Shown: one piece after another, positions 13,501-24,823 of the stretch
Layout of the letters: every line of letters starts with the position of its first letter
Position numbering within the stretch: position 1 is the first letter of the stretch
Assembly (NCBI RefSeq): GCF_963422355.1
Contig: NC_085102.1
Span: 1,458,876-1,522,875 of the forward strand
From: Corticium candelabrum
Taxonomy: Eukaryota; Porifera; Homoscleromorpha; Homosclerophorida; Plakinidae
Direction: 5' to 3'
Length of the DNA: 64,000 nucleotides
Program-made: the position numbers and the translations under genes
Notes under the pieces: generated by a model
Seen by the model: only the letters and a program-made list of their open reading frames with translations
Databases searched by the model: none
What the model was told of the DNA's origin: nothing

Positions 13501-16500
13501 ACAGGTTTTCAATTTCTTGTTACAGAACCATTTTACTGTAGAGTTTGATTGACAGTTTACTCAATGTTTATACGACAGTGTGTGTTTGTATGTACTCAGT
13601 ACTAGTGAAAACTGATTTATTTTATTAAATTGTGTCAGTGTCAGAGAGAAGCAGTGATTTGTCTTCAACTGGTTTGGAGCCAGTCCAGCATTGTGAGTCA
13701 ACTTCGTATTCAGATTCTCCCCATCATCTGTGTCGACCTCCTTCACCTTTTAGCAGCTCACGTAATTTCTTCACTTTCTTTGTCTGTGCTATGGCATAAT
13801 AAGACGTATTTTAGTGGTAAGAGAGTTTACTTATGAAGAACTTGAATGTGCAACTGACGGTTTCAATGAAGAATCGTCTCAGTTGGCAAGTGGCAGAAAC
13901 TGTGTGATGGTAGGAAGAGGAGGTTACGGGAAAGTTTTCAAAGGAGTTCATAGAGGTCATAGAATACCTATTGCAGTCAAATGTCTAACAAAGGCAAGCA
14001 CATACTATTGGGCAAAGTTAATTAACTAAATTAACTCTGATTGTTTACAGACCAATCCTTCTGATGTTTATTTTAAGAGTTTGGCCGAAGTCGACATCCA
14101 AACGTTTGCTCAGGAGATTGTGAATTTGAGCAGGTAAATTAGTTATAGGTAAATTTATAGGTAGACAGTATATTATCTATTGAAGTGTTAGAAATAGTGT
14201 CTGAATATTTGTTGCTCCGGGTAAGGTACGTGAGGCTTACTCATATTGCTACCCGCTTGCATTGTTATAGCTCATTAACATAACGAGCAGTCGTAACCGG
14301 GCCAGCACGGGTCAGTACAGGTGAGCTTGCTTTGAAAGATTGTGTGAACACAGGCTGAGCCGAGTCAAGTTGAGCAGAGCCAAGTCAAGCCGAGCCGAGC
14401 CATGCTAAAAGGGTCTACCTCCAACTGCCACGCCATCACAGTTTTGGCTTGGCTCGGCTTGGCTCTCATTGACCTTGTGAACAGTAACCAAGCTCAACCA
14501 CAGCCATTTGTAGTCTCGTGTAGCCAGAACCTCTCCTTTGCATCATACTTGCAATGCCAGACTTTGTCTTTCTTTTAGCGATACAACTAATGTTCTTGAC
14601 GTATTTCACTATTTAATTGTGGTAATAACATTGGGTAAAACGCAGTGCAGCTTGTCTCAATGTCGTATGAAAAGGGGTTGGTTTGGCTCTCTGGCATGGA
14701 CTGACTCAGCTTAGCTCAGTTTGGAAAGGAGCTTATGCGAAAAGGTTATTACTGTTAGTCCAGAATCTTGTGTTAGCCGTGAAGGCATTTTATCTTACCT
14801 CTACTGCATATGTTTCATTTAAAGAGACATTTCGGAGATTTGCGTTAACGCAACCTTTCAGAGACGTGCCCTAACGTACATTTGCGGCAAAAAGCAATGG
14901 CTGCATGCACTGATGGAAGTGACAAGAACTGCAACGCGAAGTTACAGTTGAGTCCAGTTTTTACGACAGGGCCCCCTTTGGTGTGTGGTAAAAACAGCTG
15001 TTCATACGTGGTCTGTCGCACATGAACACAACTAAAAGGATAAAGAGGTGAGCGGTATTGGTGTCCGGATCTGTTTCGGCGTCCACCACGCTTCACCAAC
15101 TGCTGTCGATGTCACAGCGTCACATTAGAAAAGCTTTGCTCGCTTGATAAGTATGAGTAAGTTGTGCGTAAGCGTTTCAGCTACGGAACCAAACAGCACG
15201 CTTTGCAAACTGCAATCTATGGTAGATATTCGAGAAGTTGGAGCCTCGATCGAAAAAGTTATAACGCATCTGATGTAATTTATCATTTAATCAGTTAAAA
15301 AATTTTGTAAGCATATCTCGTTCTGCAAATGCGTCAAATGTCTCAATTTGATTGTTGGTAACCAACAATCAAAGGTGTATGCTGGGCGCAATTTACTAGC
15401 GCATGTGGCCAAAATGTTCCTTTAATAGCTTATATTTTTCGCTGAGGCTGGACCATGAATAAGATGGTCAGGAGCATATAAAGAGACAAGATGGAGCATC
15501 CGTCTAGGCATGGGTGGGGTGATATCGTTGTGATGGTAAGAGGTGGAGGTGTTGTTTATATGGTAAGTTTGAGTTTGTGGAGGACATGTTCATAGGTTTG
15601 GTTACATTTTTCAAGTATACAAACTGTGTGATGCTGAAGGTAGTCGAGCAAGATGTATGCATTTTAATAGCATTGTTAATCGGTATCCAGAGGAAAATTT
15701 TAACGAAAGCCAGGCGATATCTATGAGTACTCTGATGGGTTAATTAATAAAGTAAATAATTAATTAAGGTAATGGATAATTAAGGTAATGGATAATTACA
15801 GTTAAAATAATTACTGTAACAGCACATTAACTTTTAGTTGGTAGTCAGAAGCTTTTGCCTTTGGTTATGAGTATGTGATGTGGCTGTCTTGATTCATGCA
15901 TGTGAATTCTAATGTCATCGAATGGACAATATATGGTGCCTTATTTAACGTTTGACTCTGTGGTTTGACTCTCAATCAGACTCACTAATAAAATGTAGAT
16001 TATTTCTGAAAATATTCTGTGGTCCCTTTGTTGGATGTCTAATTGGTACTTGTTGTTTTCATGTTTAGAATTCGTCATCCTCATATTGTGACTCTACTTG
16101 GCTACTGTCGTCGAGGACCGTATCCACTTATTGTATGGGAATGGATGGCTAACGGATCACTATCAGACTGTCTTGCAATGAAAGTGAGTTTGTTTCTGTT
16201 TGTTGTTGTTTGTTACAGGTGTACACCCGCTATAATGACATCGGTCTTGTAGGCTAGACAATCGACTGTATCCTTGTCCTGCGTGAAACGAGTGAAGGTA
16301 GCACATGACATTGCGAAGGCTCTATTGTATCTGCACACATTTCCTGATAATCCAATGGTTCACCTGAATGTTAAGAGGTAAGTGTTTTAACTTGTTGTAC
16401 AACTTTTTCTTAGTTTGTGTTTCTGATGTTGGTTTTGTGGTTGAGTAGTTCAAATATTCTTCTGGATGAGAGCTACAAGGCAAAACTAGGAGATTTTGGC

Positions 16501-19500
16501 ATTGCAAGAATACCGGACGTGTCAGAAGCAAACAGCCGTACATATTTGAATACAAAGTCGTTGTACATGGCTGTGACTGGGATATATTTACCACCCGAGT
16601 ACATCCGTGGGAAATTGTCTCCTGCACTCGATGTCTATGCCTTTGGAGTGGTGAGCATGAATAATTATTGTTTTTGATATTTTGGTATATTGTTGCATTG
16701 TGAAGTTAATAACATGTGCAACAACGTGATCAGCATGCTGGCATACTGCAACTTGATGGCGAATCGTTTTTTGTTAACTAAATTGTTTTGTAGTAATACT
16801 GACAATATCAAACATACAAGGCCAGACCAATTAAATTTTATTTCTGGATATATGGACATGAACAGACCTCTTAACTCTCATGATTTCGTCGTTAAACTCA
16901 CTATTTACAGGCATGCCTCACAATCTCACCCAATTCTCGCTATTGCCAGTCCTTTCTCCCGACAAGCATACAGTGAGACACCCTGACTGTTGCTTTGCAC
17001 AGACCCGTTAGCCTCGTCTTTCCGAACATAGCGGATTTTTTGAACTAGGCTACGTCTCTACTTTTTTGTATCTGGGGTATACAGGATATCTACTTGTAGT
17101 AAAAGTAATGTATGGAAGTTCGAGGCGAAGTCTTGGCGCACAGAAATGTAAGGCGAGGACAGCACCTAAGCTGTTAACCACGCCTACTTTGGACATGTTT
17201 AATAGGCGTGGTCATTTACAAAGGACAGCCTCACAAATTTTGCGAAGAGAAAGTTGAGAGGTCTGCATGAACGCTAGACCAACCGAAATAAAACTAGAAA
17301 AGTAATAGTAATGTGGCATTTTGAGCATATGCAAAGTGAGATAACAAAATGGATGCTAAAACGAATGACACTGATACCGACCAGGCAGTGGAAACATTCA
17401 GTGGACTACATGCACTGTTCACACTTGTGGAGTCATTGATGCTTCCTCATAAGATGTATGTACGTACCAAGTCATTGTATTACAGCAAACATAGTATCAT
17501 TTGTATGCGCACATCAAATTTTATTTTTATTTTTATTTTGGTCAAGCACAAACTGAAGCAGTGAATTCAAGCTTCAAGAAATTTATTTGGTCACACTGAT
17601 AGGGTAGTTATTATTTTTATACTTTTTGTACAAAGTGCTTTTATCGAAACATTGAAAGAAAGTGACATTGGAATAATACGCTGCAATTTGTCTGGGGCTA
17701 ATTAAACACTATCTGGTATTAGGTCTAGAGTAGTTCAAATACGGAGCAAGGCGCTTGCTAGAGCTAACTTCATGTCCAGATATGCAAGTGTATGTTAATG
17801 TGACATGTGAGACATGTGAATGGACTAAGTGTTCTCATTGTATTGCACATCTCCATGTCAATTGATGGCAAGTCTGATAGGTGCTTTCTGTATGACTTTT
17901 AACAGAACAATTACAAATCATGTGTCATGATCAAACGTGTGAAACTCAACGTCTTGAATCTGAATGCTTTGTGAGAACTGAAACGTATTTGCAACAGTTT
18001 TGCAATTTTTTATACAGAAGAAATATGAAAACAAGCAGGGACATTCTACGCACAGTTATTGGTTAGTGCTGCCAGTGTGATAGCTTCAAAAACTTTCATG
18101 TGGTATCTTTTCTTCTCATTTTTGAGTAAATCGTGTCTGAAACTTGAGGAGTTGTTGAGCCCTTACTCAAATAGAGTAGATTGCAATCCATGGTAGTTTG
18201 CAGTAATAATGTAAACACGCTATCAATTACAGTAAGTCAATAAATGCTTCTAAACTTCTCTCATTCGTTTTGAACATATGGGGGAAGTGACAACAAGACT
18301 CAACTGTCAATGTCTACACCTAATTCGTTTGTTTGATTGCTTGGTTTACAAAAGCCAATTTATTGCTGCCCTGAGCCGAGAAACCCTTTTCTGCCTAACC
18401 CAAACAATGACAATCATTCAGAGAGTTGTATGTGCATTTGTTTGCAAATGAAGAGAGAGCAACTGGAAGAACCTTCAAAGCATAGCAATGCAGTGCCGTA
18501 CTACCAGTACAACGATGAGCTATGTCTGAAAGTAGCTACATTAGGTCGTCAGCCATGAAGATCATTACTGTTTCCAAACAGGAATGTCTTGATGTAGTAT
18601 TTTGATTCCAAGCACTGCTGTTAGTATTGCAATTGCTGCTTGTGGTTGTTACAGTAGTGAGATTTTTGGATGTTGTTTTACATAGTCCAATCAGCCAAGC
18701 ATACTCTACTCCTGTCCGCTTAATAGGATGACTATAAGATCAATATAAACCAAGTATTTGATGGATATTTGAACTGCAAAAGTTAGTAAGCAGTTTAATA
18801 AGTTAGTGAATTCTTTGCAATTTACAAAATTTAAGAAATTTACAAACTTAGGTTATGAAAATTTATGGATTTACAGTAGTGAATCACTGTGTTCAGTGTC
18901 AAGTTCATGGTTGTGTCAGTCAGTGTTGTAATTGGAGGCAAGGCAAGGTTGAGTGTGCCAATCTAAGCAATTTTATGCTTGCGAAAGCATTGATCATGGC
19001 TAGTTTGCTTGAAGGTGGATTGCAGTTTGTTTGCTACTTGATGTAGGATGAGCACGAGAAGAAACAGTTTGGAAATGAAGTTATTATGTTGATCTCTGTA
19101 CTGAATACTTTTGCAGTGTATTATTGCGAGAATGTGAGTCTGAGTTGTGCTTCCAAACAGATTACACTTTGAGAGCGGTTGGTAGATCCATTAGTCAGTC
19201 TTCAAGTTTGAGCTGAAACCTTGACACAATTCTAGAACTAATTTTTAACTGCCTACAGAAGATGAGAGTACAAGTCAAAGCTACCATACATTGATAGCGT
19301 TGTTGCATGAGTAGTTTGTCTTGCATTTCTATATTTTTACCCTTGCCTTCTTTCTGTTGGTAACCAGTTTGGCATTTAGATATAATTAACATTGTTACCG
19401 AAATCTTACTACATGCTGGTGAAGATATGGAATATATTGCCTGTGAGTTGACATGCGATTGGCATGATGGTAGGTTGACAATTGTATAAGGCCAGACTAA

Positions 19501-20512
19501 TTACATTCCTTGATACTTGGATTTGCTGGTCCAGTTTTGAGCTTGACCAAAGTATATCAATGTGCGCATGCTCAATGATATTATGCTTGCTGTAAAATAA
19601 TTTGGTACTGTAGTACATACATCCTAATACTACATAACATCCTACCACTACAGATCATTGACTCCCCAAGTGTTAACGGTGCATGCGGTCCAATGACGGT
19701 TTTTTATCTGCATGGTGTCAGCGTCTTTTGTTTTTGTTCTCTCGCGTTTGTATGCAGTGCAATGAAAACCTGCACATACTCAAAATGTCTCACGATCATT
19801 AATTTGTTATTGTATTTTAATCGGTTTGTCCAAGTTCATGTCAAATGTTCAAGCATTAAAATTAGTTGGTTTGGTCTAAGACAGGAAACAAGAAACATGG
19901 AAGAGTATGTGTGCAGCTACGCAGTTTGGTCAGACAGGCAGGCTGAGCAGTCATAAACAAATGTATCAATTAATGAAATTTGGAGTACATAGATTGAAAC
20001 AGGAAAATGAACGGCTGATTAGGGGAGAAGGCAACACTATTAGAAACTAAATCGTGAACTTTTTGTCATTTGTCGTTCCATTTCAGGTGCTATTGGAAAT
20101 TATGACTGGACAGCCAACCTACGACCCTAGGAGAGAGACACATGACTTGGTATTCTACATTGAAATTTCTCTTGTTTCTAGAAATTCTCATTTTACACTG
20201 TGTTTAGACGTGTTACATGAGTGACTTTCTTGATGCTATTGATGGCGACCCAAAATTGTTATTGGCTTGTCGAGATTCGAGGTGTGCCAATTGGCCCGAT
20301 AACTCGTTTGTTGAGTTTGGCAAGCTAGCAAATCGATGTCTTGATTCTCGTCTGAAGCGACCTTCCACTGAAAATGTATGATGGTGACTGCAATTAGCAC
20401 GAGAAAGTATATGAATGATATAGAGTATTGAATATCTGAATGTGTTGTGTAGATTGCCAGAGAATTAGAGATGTTGTTTGCTCTGATACAGCCATTGGAG
20501 GGAATGGCGTGA
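3727..20512 (+). CDS. IRAK4-like: IRAK/Pelle-like Death-domain kinase, 12 exons, predicted pseudokinase
   Basis: Proposed exons: 3727-4006, 12799-12852, 12907-13008, 13639-13761, 13815-13993, 14051-14133, 16069-16183, 16253-16377, 16449-16650, 20087-20149, 20208-20375, 20453-20512. All phases agree and the sum is 1554 nt (517 aa); human IRAK4 is about 460 aa. The order is an N-terminal Death domain, a Pro/Ser linker (YPTPPSSDSSYMS), then a kinase domain from about residue 190. Family role: IRAKs bind MyD88 through Death domains in cytoplasmic Toll/IL-1 signalling. Seen: glycine loop GRGGYGKVFKG (220-230), IAVK lysine (242), alpha-C Glu in QEI (268), DFG (369-371), PPE for APE. The HRD motif reads HLN (349-351), so the catalytic Asp is Asn, as in vertebrate IRAK2. 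The gatekeeper position is Trp (297), where IRAK4 has Tyr. One donor is GC (after 13993). The link from exon 1 across the 8.8-kb intron is inferred from phase and domain order. Confidence 0.82.
4500..4584. repeat. (GT)n microsatellite
   Basis: About 42 GT units in intron 1 of the IRAK-like gene, about 290 bp before the LINE ORF. The frames across it are not genes. Confidence 0.97.
4863..8043 (+). mobile_element. Decayed APE-type non-LTR retrotransposon (LINE) in IRAK intron 1
   Basis: Order: an N-terminal C2H2-like finger (CPILDC...H....HH, from 4875), then an apurinic-type endonuclease (VWNVRTLKG, ITETHLPG, GDFNARLG, to about 5690), then a broken linker, then reverse transcriptase. The RT carries NRASGNDGITAELLK (~6500), LEKAFDSVPREIL (~6890), GVRQGCAMSPVLFN (~7060) and the catalytic YADD (YADDLALIGKT, ~7230). 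A tail reads QRLQWLGHLLRM (~7770) and RPTHGTK. There are many frameshifts and stops between 5700 and 8000, so it is inactive. The closest recalled relatives are invertebrate ORFs mis-annotated as craniofacial development protein 2-like, which suggests an RTE-like clade, but the clade is not certain. It is sense-oriented in the intron. The outer ends are approximate and no target duplication was found. Confidence 0.85.
8244..9084. mobile_element. 841-bp non-autonomous transposon with ~92-bp terminal inverted repeats
   Basis: The 8-bp direct repeat GATATGCT flanks it exactly (8236-8243 and 9085-9092). The ends are inverted copies starting TAGCCTCGTACCAGACCC, with arms at about 8244-8335 and 8994-9084, roughly 95 percent identical by eye. 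Each arm is itself a foldback: CCAGACCCTCTC at one side and GAGAGGGTCTGG at the other, about 64 bp apart end to end. The interior has no recognisable coding sequence. An 8-bp duplication with long TIRs fits Mutator-like, hAT or KDZ-type transposons. The outer sequence resembles that of the 45.15-46.96 kb element, which suggests the same family. Confidence 0.85.
9676..9763. repeat. Imperfect palindrome (hairpin / MITE-like)
   Basis: ATATCGTTGTTATTC on the left is answered by GAATAACAACGATAT on the right. The imperfect inner arms include GGGAGTGG and CCACTCACCC. The whole about 88-bp stretch could fold into one hairpin. No target duplication is evident. Confidence 0.6.
9910..10260. mobile_element. 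MITE-like block with loosely inverted ends
   Basis: The left end (AAGGCCTTTTCACACTAG) and the reverse complement of the right end (AAGCTCTGTCCACACTTG) are similar. Inside, the right half carries paired GATTGCGATCCAATTG and GGATTTATCGCAATCCAG motifs. This is typical of short non-autonomous DNA elements. The boundaries and superfamily are uncertain. Confidence 0.4.
11190..11340 (+). repeat. Short interspersed repeat, reference copy
   Basis: Carries CCAAACCAACTAA, then TGCTTGAATTTGCTG, then TTTTGAGCTTGGCCAA, then AAATTTGATG. The same ordered motifs recur at 17475-17610 and 19800-19890 on the other strand and at 19480-19620 on the same strand. All four copies lie in IRAK introns. It could be a MITE or a SINE tail; no pol III boxes were seen. 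Confidence 0.55.
13195..13258. repeat. 17-bp tandem repeat, about four copies
   Basis: The unit TGTGTTACTATATGTTT repeats head to tail within the intron after exon 3 of the IRAK-like gene. The last copy is degenerate. Confidence 0.85.
13815..20512 (+). CDS. IRAK-like gene exons 5-12: kinase domain
   Basis: These eight exons encode the whole kinase domain, starting with REFTYEELECATDGF, the IRAK/Pelle lead-in to the kinase fold. The first donor in this set is AAAG|GCAAGC, a GC-AG intron of 57 nt. Conserved points: hydrophobic core RHPHIVTLLGYC, hinge LIVWEWMANGSL, SNILLDESYKAKLGDFG, and C-lobe DVYAFGVVLLEIMTGQPTYD. The last phrase spans the 3.4-kb intron 16651-20086 and confirms that exon join. 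The protein ends 13 residues after the RELEM helix, at TGA 20510-20512. The Asn in HLN comes from an AAT codon at about 16368 and lies well inside the exon, so it is not a splice artefact. Confidence 0.85.
14134..16068. other. IRAK intron 6 with a hairpin MITE-like block
   Basis: About 14325-14500 holds inverted Gly/Ser-like G/C motifs: GAGCCAAGTCAAGCCGAGCC on the left, GGCTTGGCTCGGCTTGGCTC on the right. They probably belong to a foldback MITE. A short self-complementary TTGGTTACCAACAATC-like motif lies near 15345-15370. The remainder shows no exon. Confidence 0.45.
16651..20086. other. IRAK intron 9, 3.4 kb, with copies of an intronic repeat
   Basis: No exon is needed or seen. The frame 17349-17564 begins with an ATG but matches nothing. 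Three copies of a ~130-bp repeat lie at about 17475-17610 (inverted), 19480-19620 (direct) and 19800-19890 (inverted), all related to the copy at 11190-11340. Confidence 0.5.
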
Positions 20513-21393
20513 TGCTGTGGTTGGAGTTCTAACTCGTTGGACCATGGTGGTCTTTTCGTTTATCTCAGTCTGAACTCTGAAGTTGTGTACAAAGCCTATG
20601 GCTTGCAGATAGTAGTTTGTTTGTCAGAACCAAAACAGGTGATATGATATTGTCTCATGAGGAGGTGTGTTGTTTAGGAGATTGCTTCATAGTAACCCAA
20701 ATGTATCATTAGTTGCATGATGGATATTGTTGTCTGAGGTTAGAGTCATGTCCTGGGGCTGCAGGTGTGGCACTCCTCTCAGAAAGAATACAATGAGATA
20801 GACATACATGAATTAGGTTCAGATGAGTGGTATAGTCCTCTTAATTTTCAAAGCAGACTTCATTAGTATATCATAGTTTGTTGACAACAAGAGTTATAGG
20901 ATGTCATGTTGATAGGATTCCTTAGGTATGTTTACGTCTCCAGCATTTATCAGAGTTTTTTCTTGCTGGACCTCCTTGAGAGCTTTGCTCTGTGTACGTG
21001 TAGTAGTGTGACAGTGTGGGCTTGTGGCTGTTGGCCTCAGTACAGGCTAAGTGTTGCGGTGGAAAAGCGGGTGGTACAGATAACGGGTGGTGTGTACCTT
21101 CCTCTTACGCAATTCATGGAAAAATCAGCTGTGTATATCTATTGTCTTTCTACAGCTAAAGCTAGAGTGCTGTATACATTTACACTATGACATCAGAAAT
21201 CTCGACTGACAAAAGGCTGTATGTTACTAAACTCTGCTCTAACAGTCCCACTCTACATAGATAAAGATCCATACAAAACATCAGTTCAAAAGTATGCCAC
21301 TCTCTTTATCTTGTGTAAAACGACACCTGTCAACAAATTTCCCGTTTAGACCTTGTGTACGCTTCGAGCGTGAAGCGTTTCGTCTCCGGTTGC
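20513..21393. other. Convergent intergenic region
   Basis: This lies between the IRAK stop and the minus-strand zinc-finger gene stop, so both 3'UTRs should be here. No coding signal is seen; frame 20906-21190 is unlikely to be real. Confidence 0.5.
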
Positions 21394-22084
21394 TTAGTAG
21401 TGTCTCTTTCTCTTGCGAGACGACGTCGAAATGTGTTGCAACGGGCCGGAAGATGACTCTTTCTTCTTATCTGCTTGTGGCGAGGTGACGAGAAGGAACG
21501 TCAGGTATGGTCTGCTGAGAATGATTGCCGCCTGGATGGCTAGAACACGGTCCTGATTCTTGTGGCCGTCGAACAGATCCCAGTATATGCTGTGCTCCCA
21601 GAGATGCTTGGTGAAACAGACTCGGCTTTTGTACGGCTTTCCTACAAGACAATGGTGAAATGATTAGATGAGGGAGGTGGGGCTATGAAGTGACTCGTTG
21701 GGGTCCACGTGCGACGCGCGCAACCCACGAGTCGTTCGAGTTGAGTACACAAACGGTAAGCCCGTGCGTACTGTACAGACTGAATGCTAGGCCTATTGTT
21801 TATGGTTATCGAATACGTCACACCTAAAGAGTACCTAAACGGCTGTCAACTGCCCGAAACCACGCCTGAAATTGACAAGTAGAAGCCACACATGCAGCTA
21901 AAAAAATCTTGGGGTACTCACCGCATATACAGCAAATGATGTCGCTGCCGTCAAATGTATTGTAGCTGTTTAGAACGTCGATAACTCCTTGAAGCTCGAG
22001 GAAACGGAGCGGTTTGACCGTGTAGTCTTGTTGTGGCTGGTAGGCCGATAGTCGGGATCGTTTCACGTTGACGACAGACTCCAT
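21394..22084 (-). CDS. Conserved C2H2-type zinc-finger protein, two exons, 136 aa
   Basis: Exon 1 is 22084-21922 (ATG at 22084) and exon 2 is 21641-21394, joined in phase 1 (GCG|GTGAGT...TTGTAG|GAAAG), 411 nt including the stop. The product has an N-terminal basic segment, KPLRFLELQGVIDVLNSY, then a single C2H2-like finger: CCICGKPYKSRVCFTKHLWEH, with Cys pairs at the exon junction and two His. DLFDGHKNQDRVLAIQAAII and a basic tail (KKKESSS, RKRKRH) follow. This combination (ICC.CGK.YKS.VCFTKHLWEHS.YWDLF.G.KN.DRVL.IQAAI) is recalled from uncharacterised fungal and invertebrate proteins. The function is unknown; nucleic-acid binding is an inference from the finger and the basic tail. Confidence 0.75.
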
Positions 22085-24021
22085 GACTGCTTTCACTCGA
22101 ACTGACGCTGATTCGTTGTTACAACATACGCGAATGGTCGAAACAGCGGGCGGAGCTCATGCTTACGCAGCGATCGATCTTTCCACGGAGATGCGGAGGG
22201 AATTCGATTAGCCCCTCCTCTCGTCCGGTCGTGCATTGATTGGTTGCTGGAGTGGATGATGCTAATTGCCGATTGCCAATCACCATGCTTTGATAGCGAT
22301 GCTCATTAGAGAACACAAACCACTTGATTTGACTCAATTCTTGTAGCAAATCGTGTCGCCGCCCCAACCAATTAGCATCTAGCAGGTGAAAGATGTCTGA
22401 ACTGTCAATCCCATATTGGATTGTCTAGTCTCCTGTTGATGTGATTTTTATAGAAGTAGAGTAAGAGTTTCTTTTATGGATGTGGCGGGGTATGCATAGT
22501 GTTTCTGAAGTAGTTTTGACATTTCATGCCATCGAAATTGGCTAAGTATTGGTTTCGATTTGAAGCACTTCCTGACAGTTAAACTGCATGTACTGGTTTT
22601 GAAGTCGTTTGAAAATATTTTGTTAGCATAACGCCAGGGTGCAAAACCCAGTTTGGATTTTGAAGGTGTGGCCTCAGACGTCCAAACCTTTGAGATTCCC
22701 AGTCACGGGATTCTGGCTGCTTTCTCACCAGGACATCAGTATGATTTAATCTATTTGTTGGCATTTGGCCGTCTTGTAAATATTAAACGAATTGAATTAA
22801 TGTATACACGTATTTGTTTTAGTAACTGTAATGGGCTAGGGAGAGACAAGACTGAAGAATTTTGTGTGTTTATTGATTGATCTTGGCTTACTTCCCTGAA
22901 AGTTTAGCCAAATCCGGTTTTATAATTTGAAAGTGCATGCGTCTTATAGTGCAACATTTTTTGTTGTGTTGGTGAGACTTCAAAAGTTATTGATAACGTG
23001 AAACCTTTTTCACTGAAAAGGACAGTCTTGATTCTGTGATGCATCTGTATGATAGTAATTAAAACCTCATACCTGGGAGTGTGTTGCGCTGGCCTTTTGT
23101 TGATGGAGACTGTCTAAAGTTTGTTGTTGTTGACACTGTCCATTTAACATGGTGCACGTTTCTAGGACTTATAGTGTTGATCCAAAAATTGTATTTGAGG
23201 GTAGAACGAGATTCATTAGTATGAACTTTTTGAGATGATTTAATTAAACAAAGCAGGTAGCTACAGTAAACTTGAGATACTTTATTGTCGGAAATAAAAG
23301 ACCCATGCTCCTATATTAGACCAAGTGTAGTAGGGTTTGAAACAAAATAGTATGCACTTGTCTACTATTTCTGGAATACCGTAGTTAACAGCTAGTTTAT
23401 TGCAGGAGGGTGCATGGATCTTACTAGACTTCTGTTTTCATAGGGCAAGGAAAGTTTGCAGTGTAGGTGTCTGTACAGATTTCTTAGACTTTGTAGTTTG
23501 ACATGATTGACAAATCTGTAAACCAGTACGTTGCAGTCAAGATGAATCAGAGGGTCACGGGAAAACTCAAGAAAAGCCCCAGGAGGTCACAGATTTATTA
23601 TGTTACCTTTGATTTGTGAATTGGAATGAAAGAGACTTTGGAATGCCTTTGTGTTAGTAACCCAGGTTACTGTGAATATTTTGGGTGCAACTGAACTATG
23701 ATGGTATTCATTGACAAACCCTTGTCATCCTGTGCAGCAAAACTTCATTGCGGACCATCAGGCCCAAAGACACGTTTTCATACAGGTCCATACTACATGC
23801 TTGTATAAAATGGGCGATCATCAACAGACATCCTATTAGATGTTTTCTGTACCAGTTATATTTTGCTCTGTCGGTCTTCAACACTATTATATGACATTCA
23901 CATTGTACATTTATCTGCTGGACTCTATTCAGCTGTTTCATTACAGAATATCTGTAGTTCGTATTTACTCTGCTGCCAATCACGACATTATAGTTTACCC
24001 ATGTTTTGTGATAATTTTGTC
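22085..24021. other. Intergenic, with part of a dispersed repeat
   Basis: About 23275-23600 resembles 29085-29400 and 55200-55600 (shared AATAAAAGACC, CTAGTTTA.TG and CCAGTACGTTGCAGTCAAG blocks). The rest has no recognisable gene. The frame 23708-24109 on the minus strand runs into the repeat and is not convincing. Confidence 0.45.
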
Positions 24022-24823
24022 TACCAATGATACTCAGCAACTTTAGCATCACCACTCTGCATTGGCAACATGAAGTTGCTGTGACCGCAGTGAAACCCTT
24101 TAATTCCACTTACCTCCAGGTAGGTATACTATAGGTACCCTATGACTCAGCAACATATGCATCTATATACTTTACTGCGTAGGTGCCTGTTTGACTGTCT
24201 AGTGTCACTGGGACAGAATGGCAAAATGCCCAAACCTCATGCAAATGACTTCCTTCATGCGAGCTTCTGCAGATCATTGGACAACTAAAAGGCTTACAAC
24301 TCCACGGAGTCTCACTTACTCCTCCTTATGAATCTAAAGAGTTTTTTTCTCTAGGAATCGAGCACTGTTTGTACGTCTTCTTCCTGGACATACTCTTGTT
24401 CTGATGTCAACTTTCCGCATGTTTGTATAGCAATTCAGGGGGAAATACAAATGCCAATGCTAAGACAACATGTTTATGGAATTTCTATCCCTCACTGCTT
24501 TTAAAATTTGGACTGAAGTCGTATTATAGGGTTTCGATTATTTAATTTATGATTTTAGGCACCGTTACTTTGCTAACGGCAGCAACTGTTCTAAGATAAA
24601 GAATGTTAGGAAATTACGCTTGGACACATTTTTGATAGGTTTTATATCTAGGAATGACGGTTGTCTCAGCTTGCTTTCCAGCACAACACTTCTCTAACTA
24701 TATTGTCTGGTGGAAAAGGTCATCATTCCTGTCCTTACCAGAACCTTCAATTTTGGTCCTTACTCGTGACCTGAAAAGTAGTGATGCCTAGGCACAGCAG
24801 GCACCACCCTGGATCCGCCACTG
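24022..24823. repeat. ~770-bp dispersed repeat, copy 1, ending in a hAT-like terminus
   Basis: Near-identical to 63231-64000 in the same orientation, beginning at CAATGATACTCAGCAACTTTA. Past the region shared with the second copy (which the window truncates), the block reaches GGATCCGCCACTG (24811-24823). The reverse complement, CAGTGGCGGATCC, looks like a hAT-type terminal repeat. No matching left terminus was found, so a partial element is likely. No coding sequence was recognised. Confidence 0.65.
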
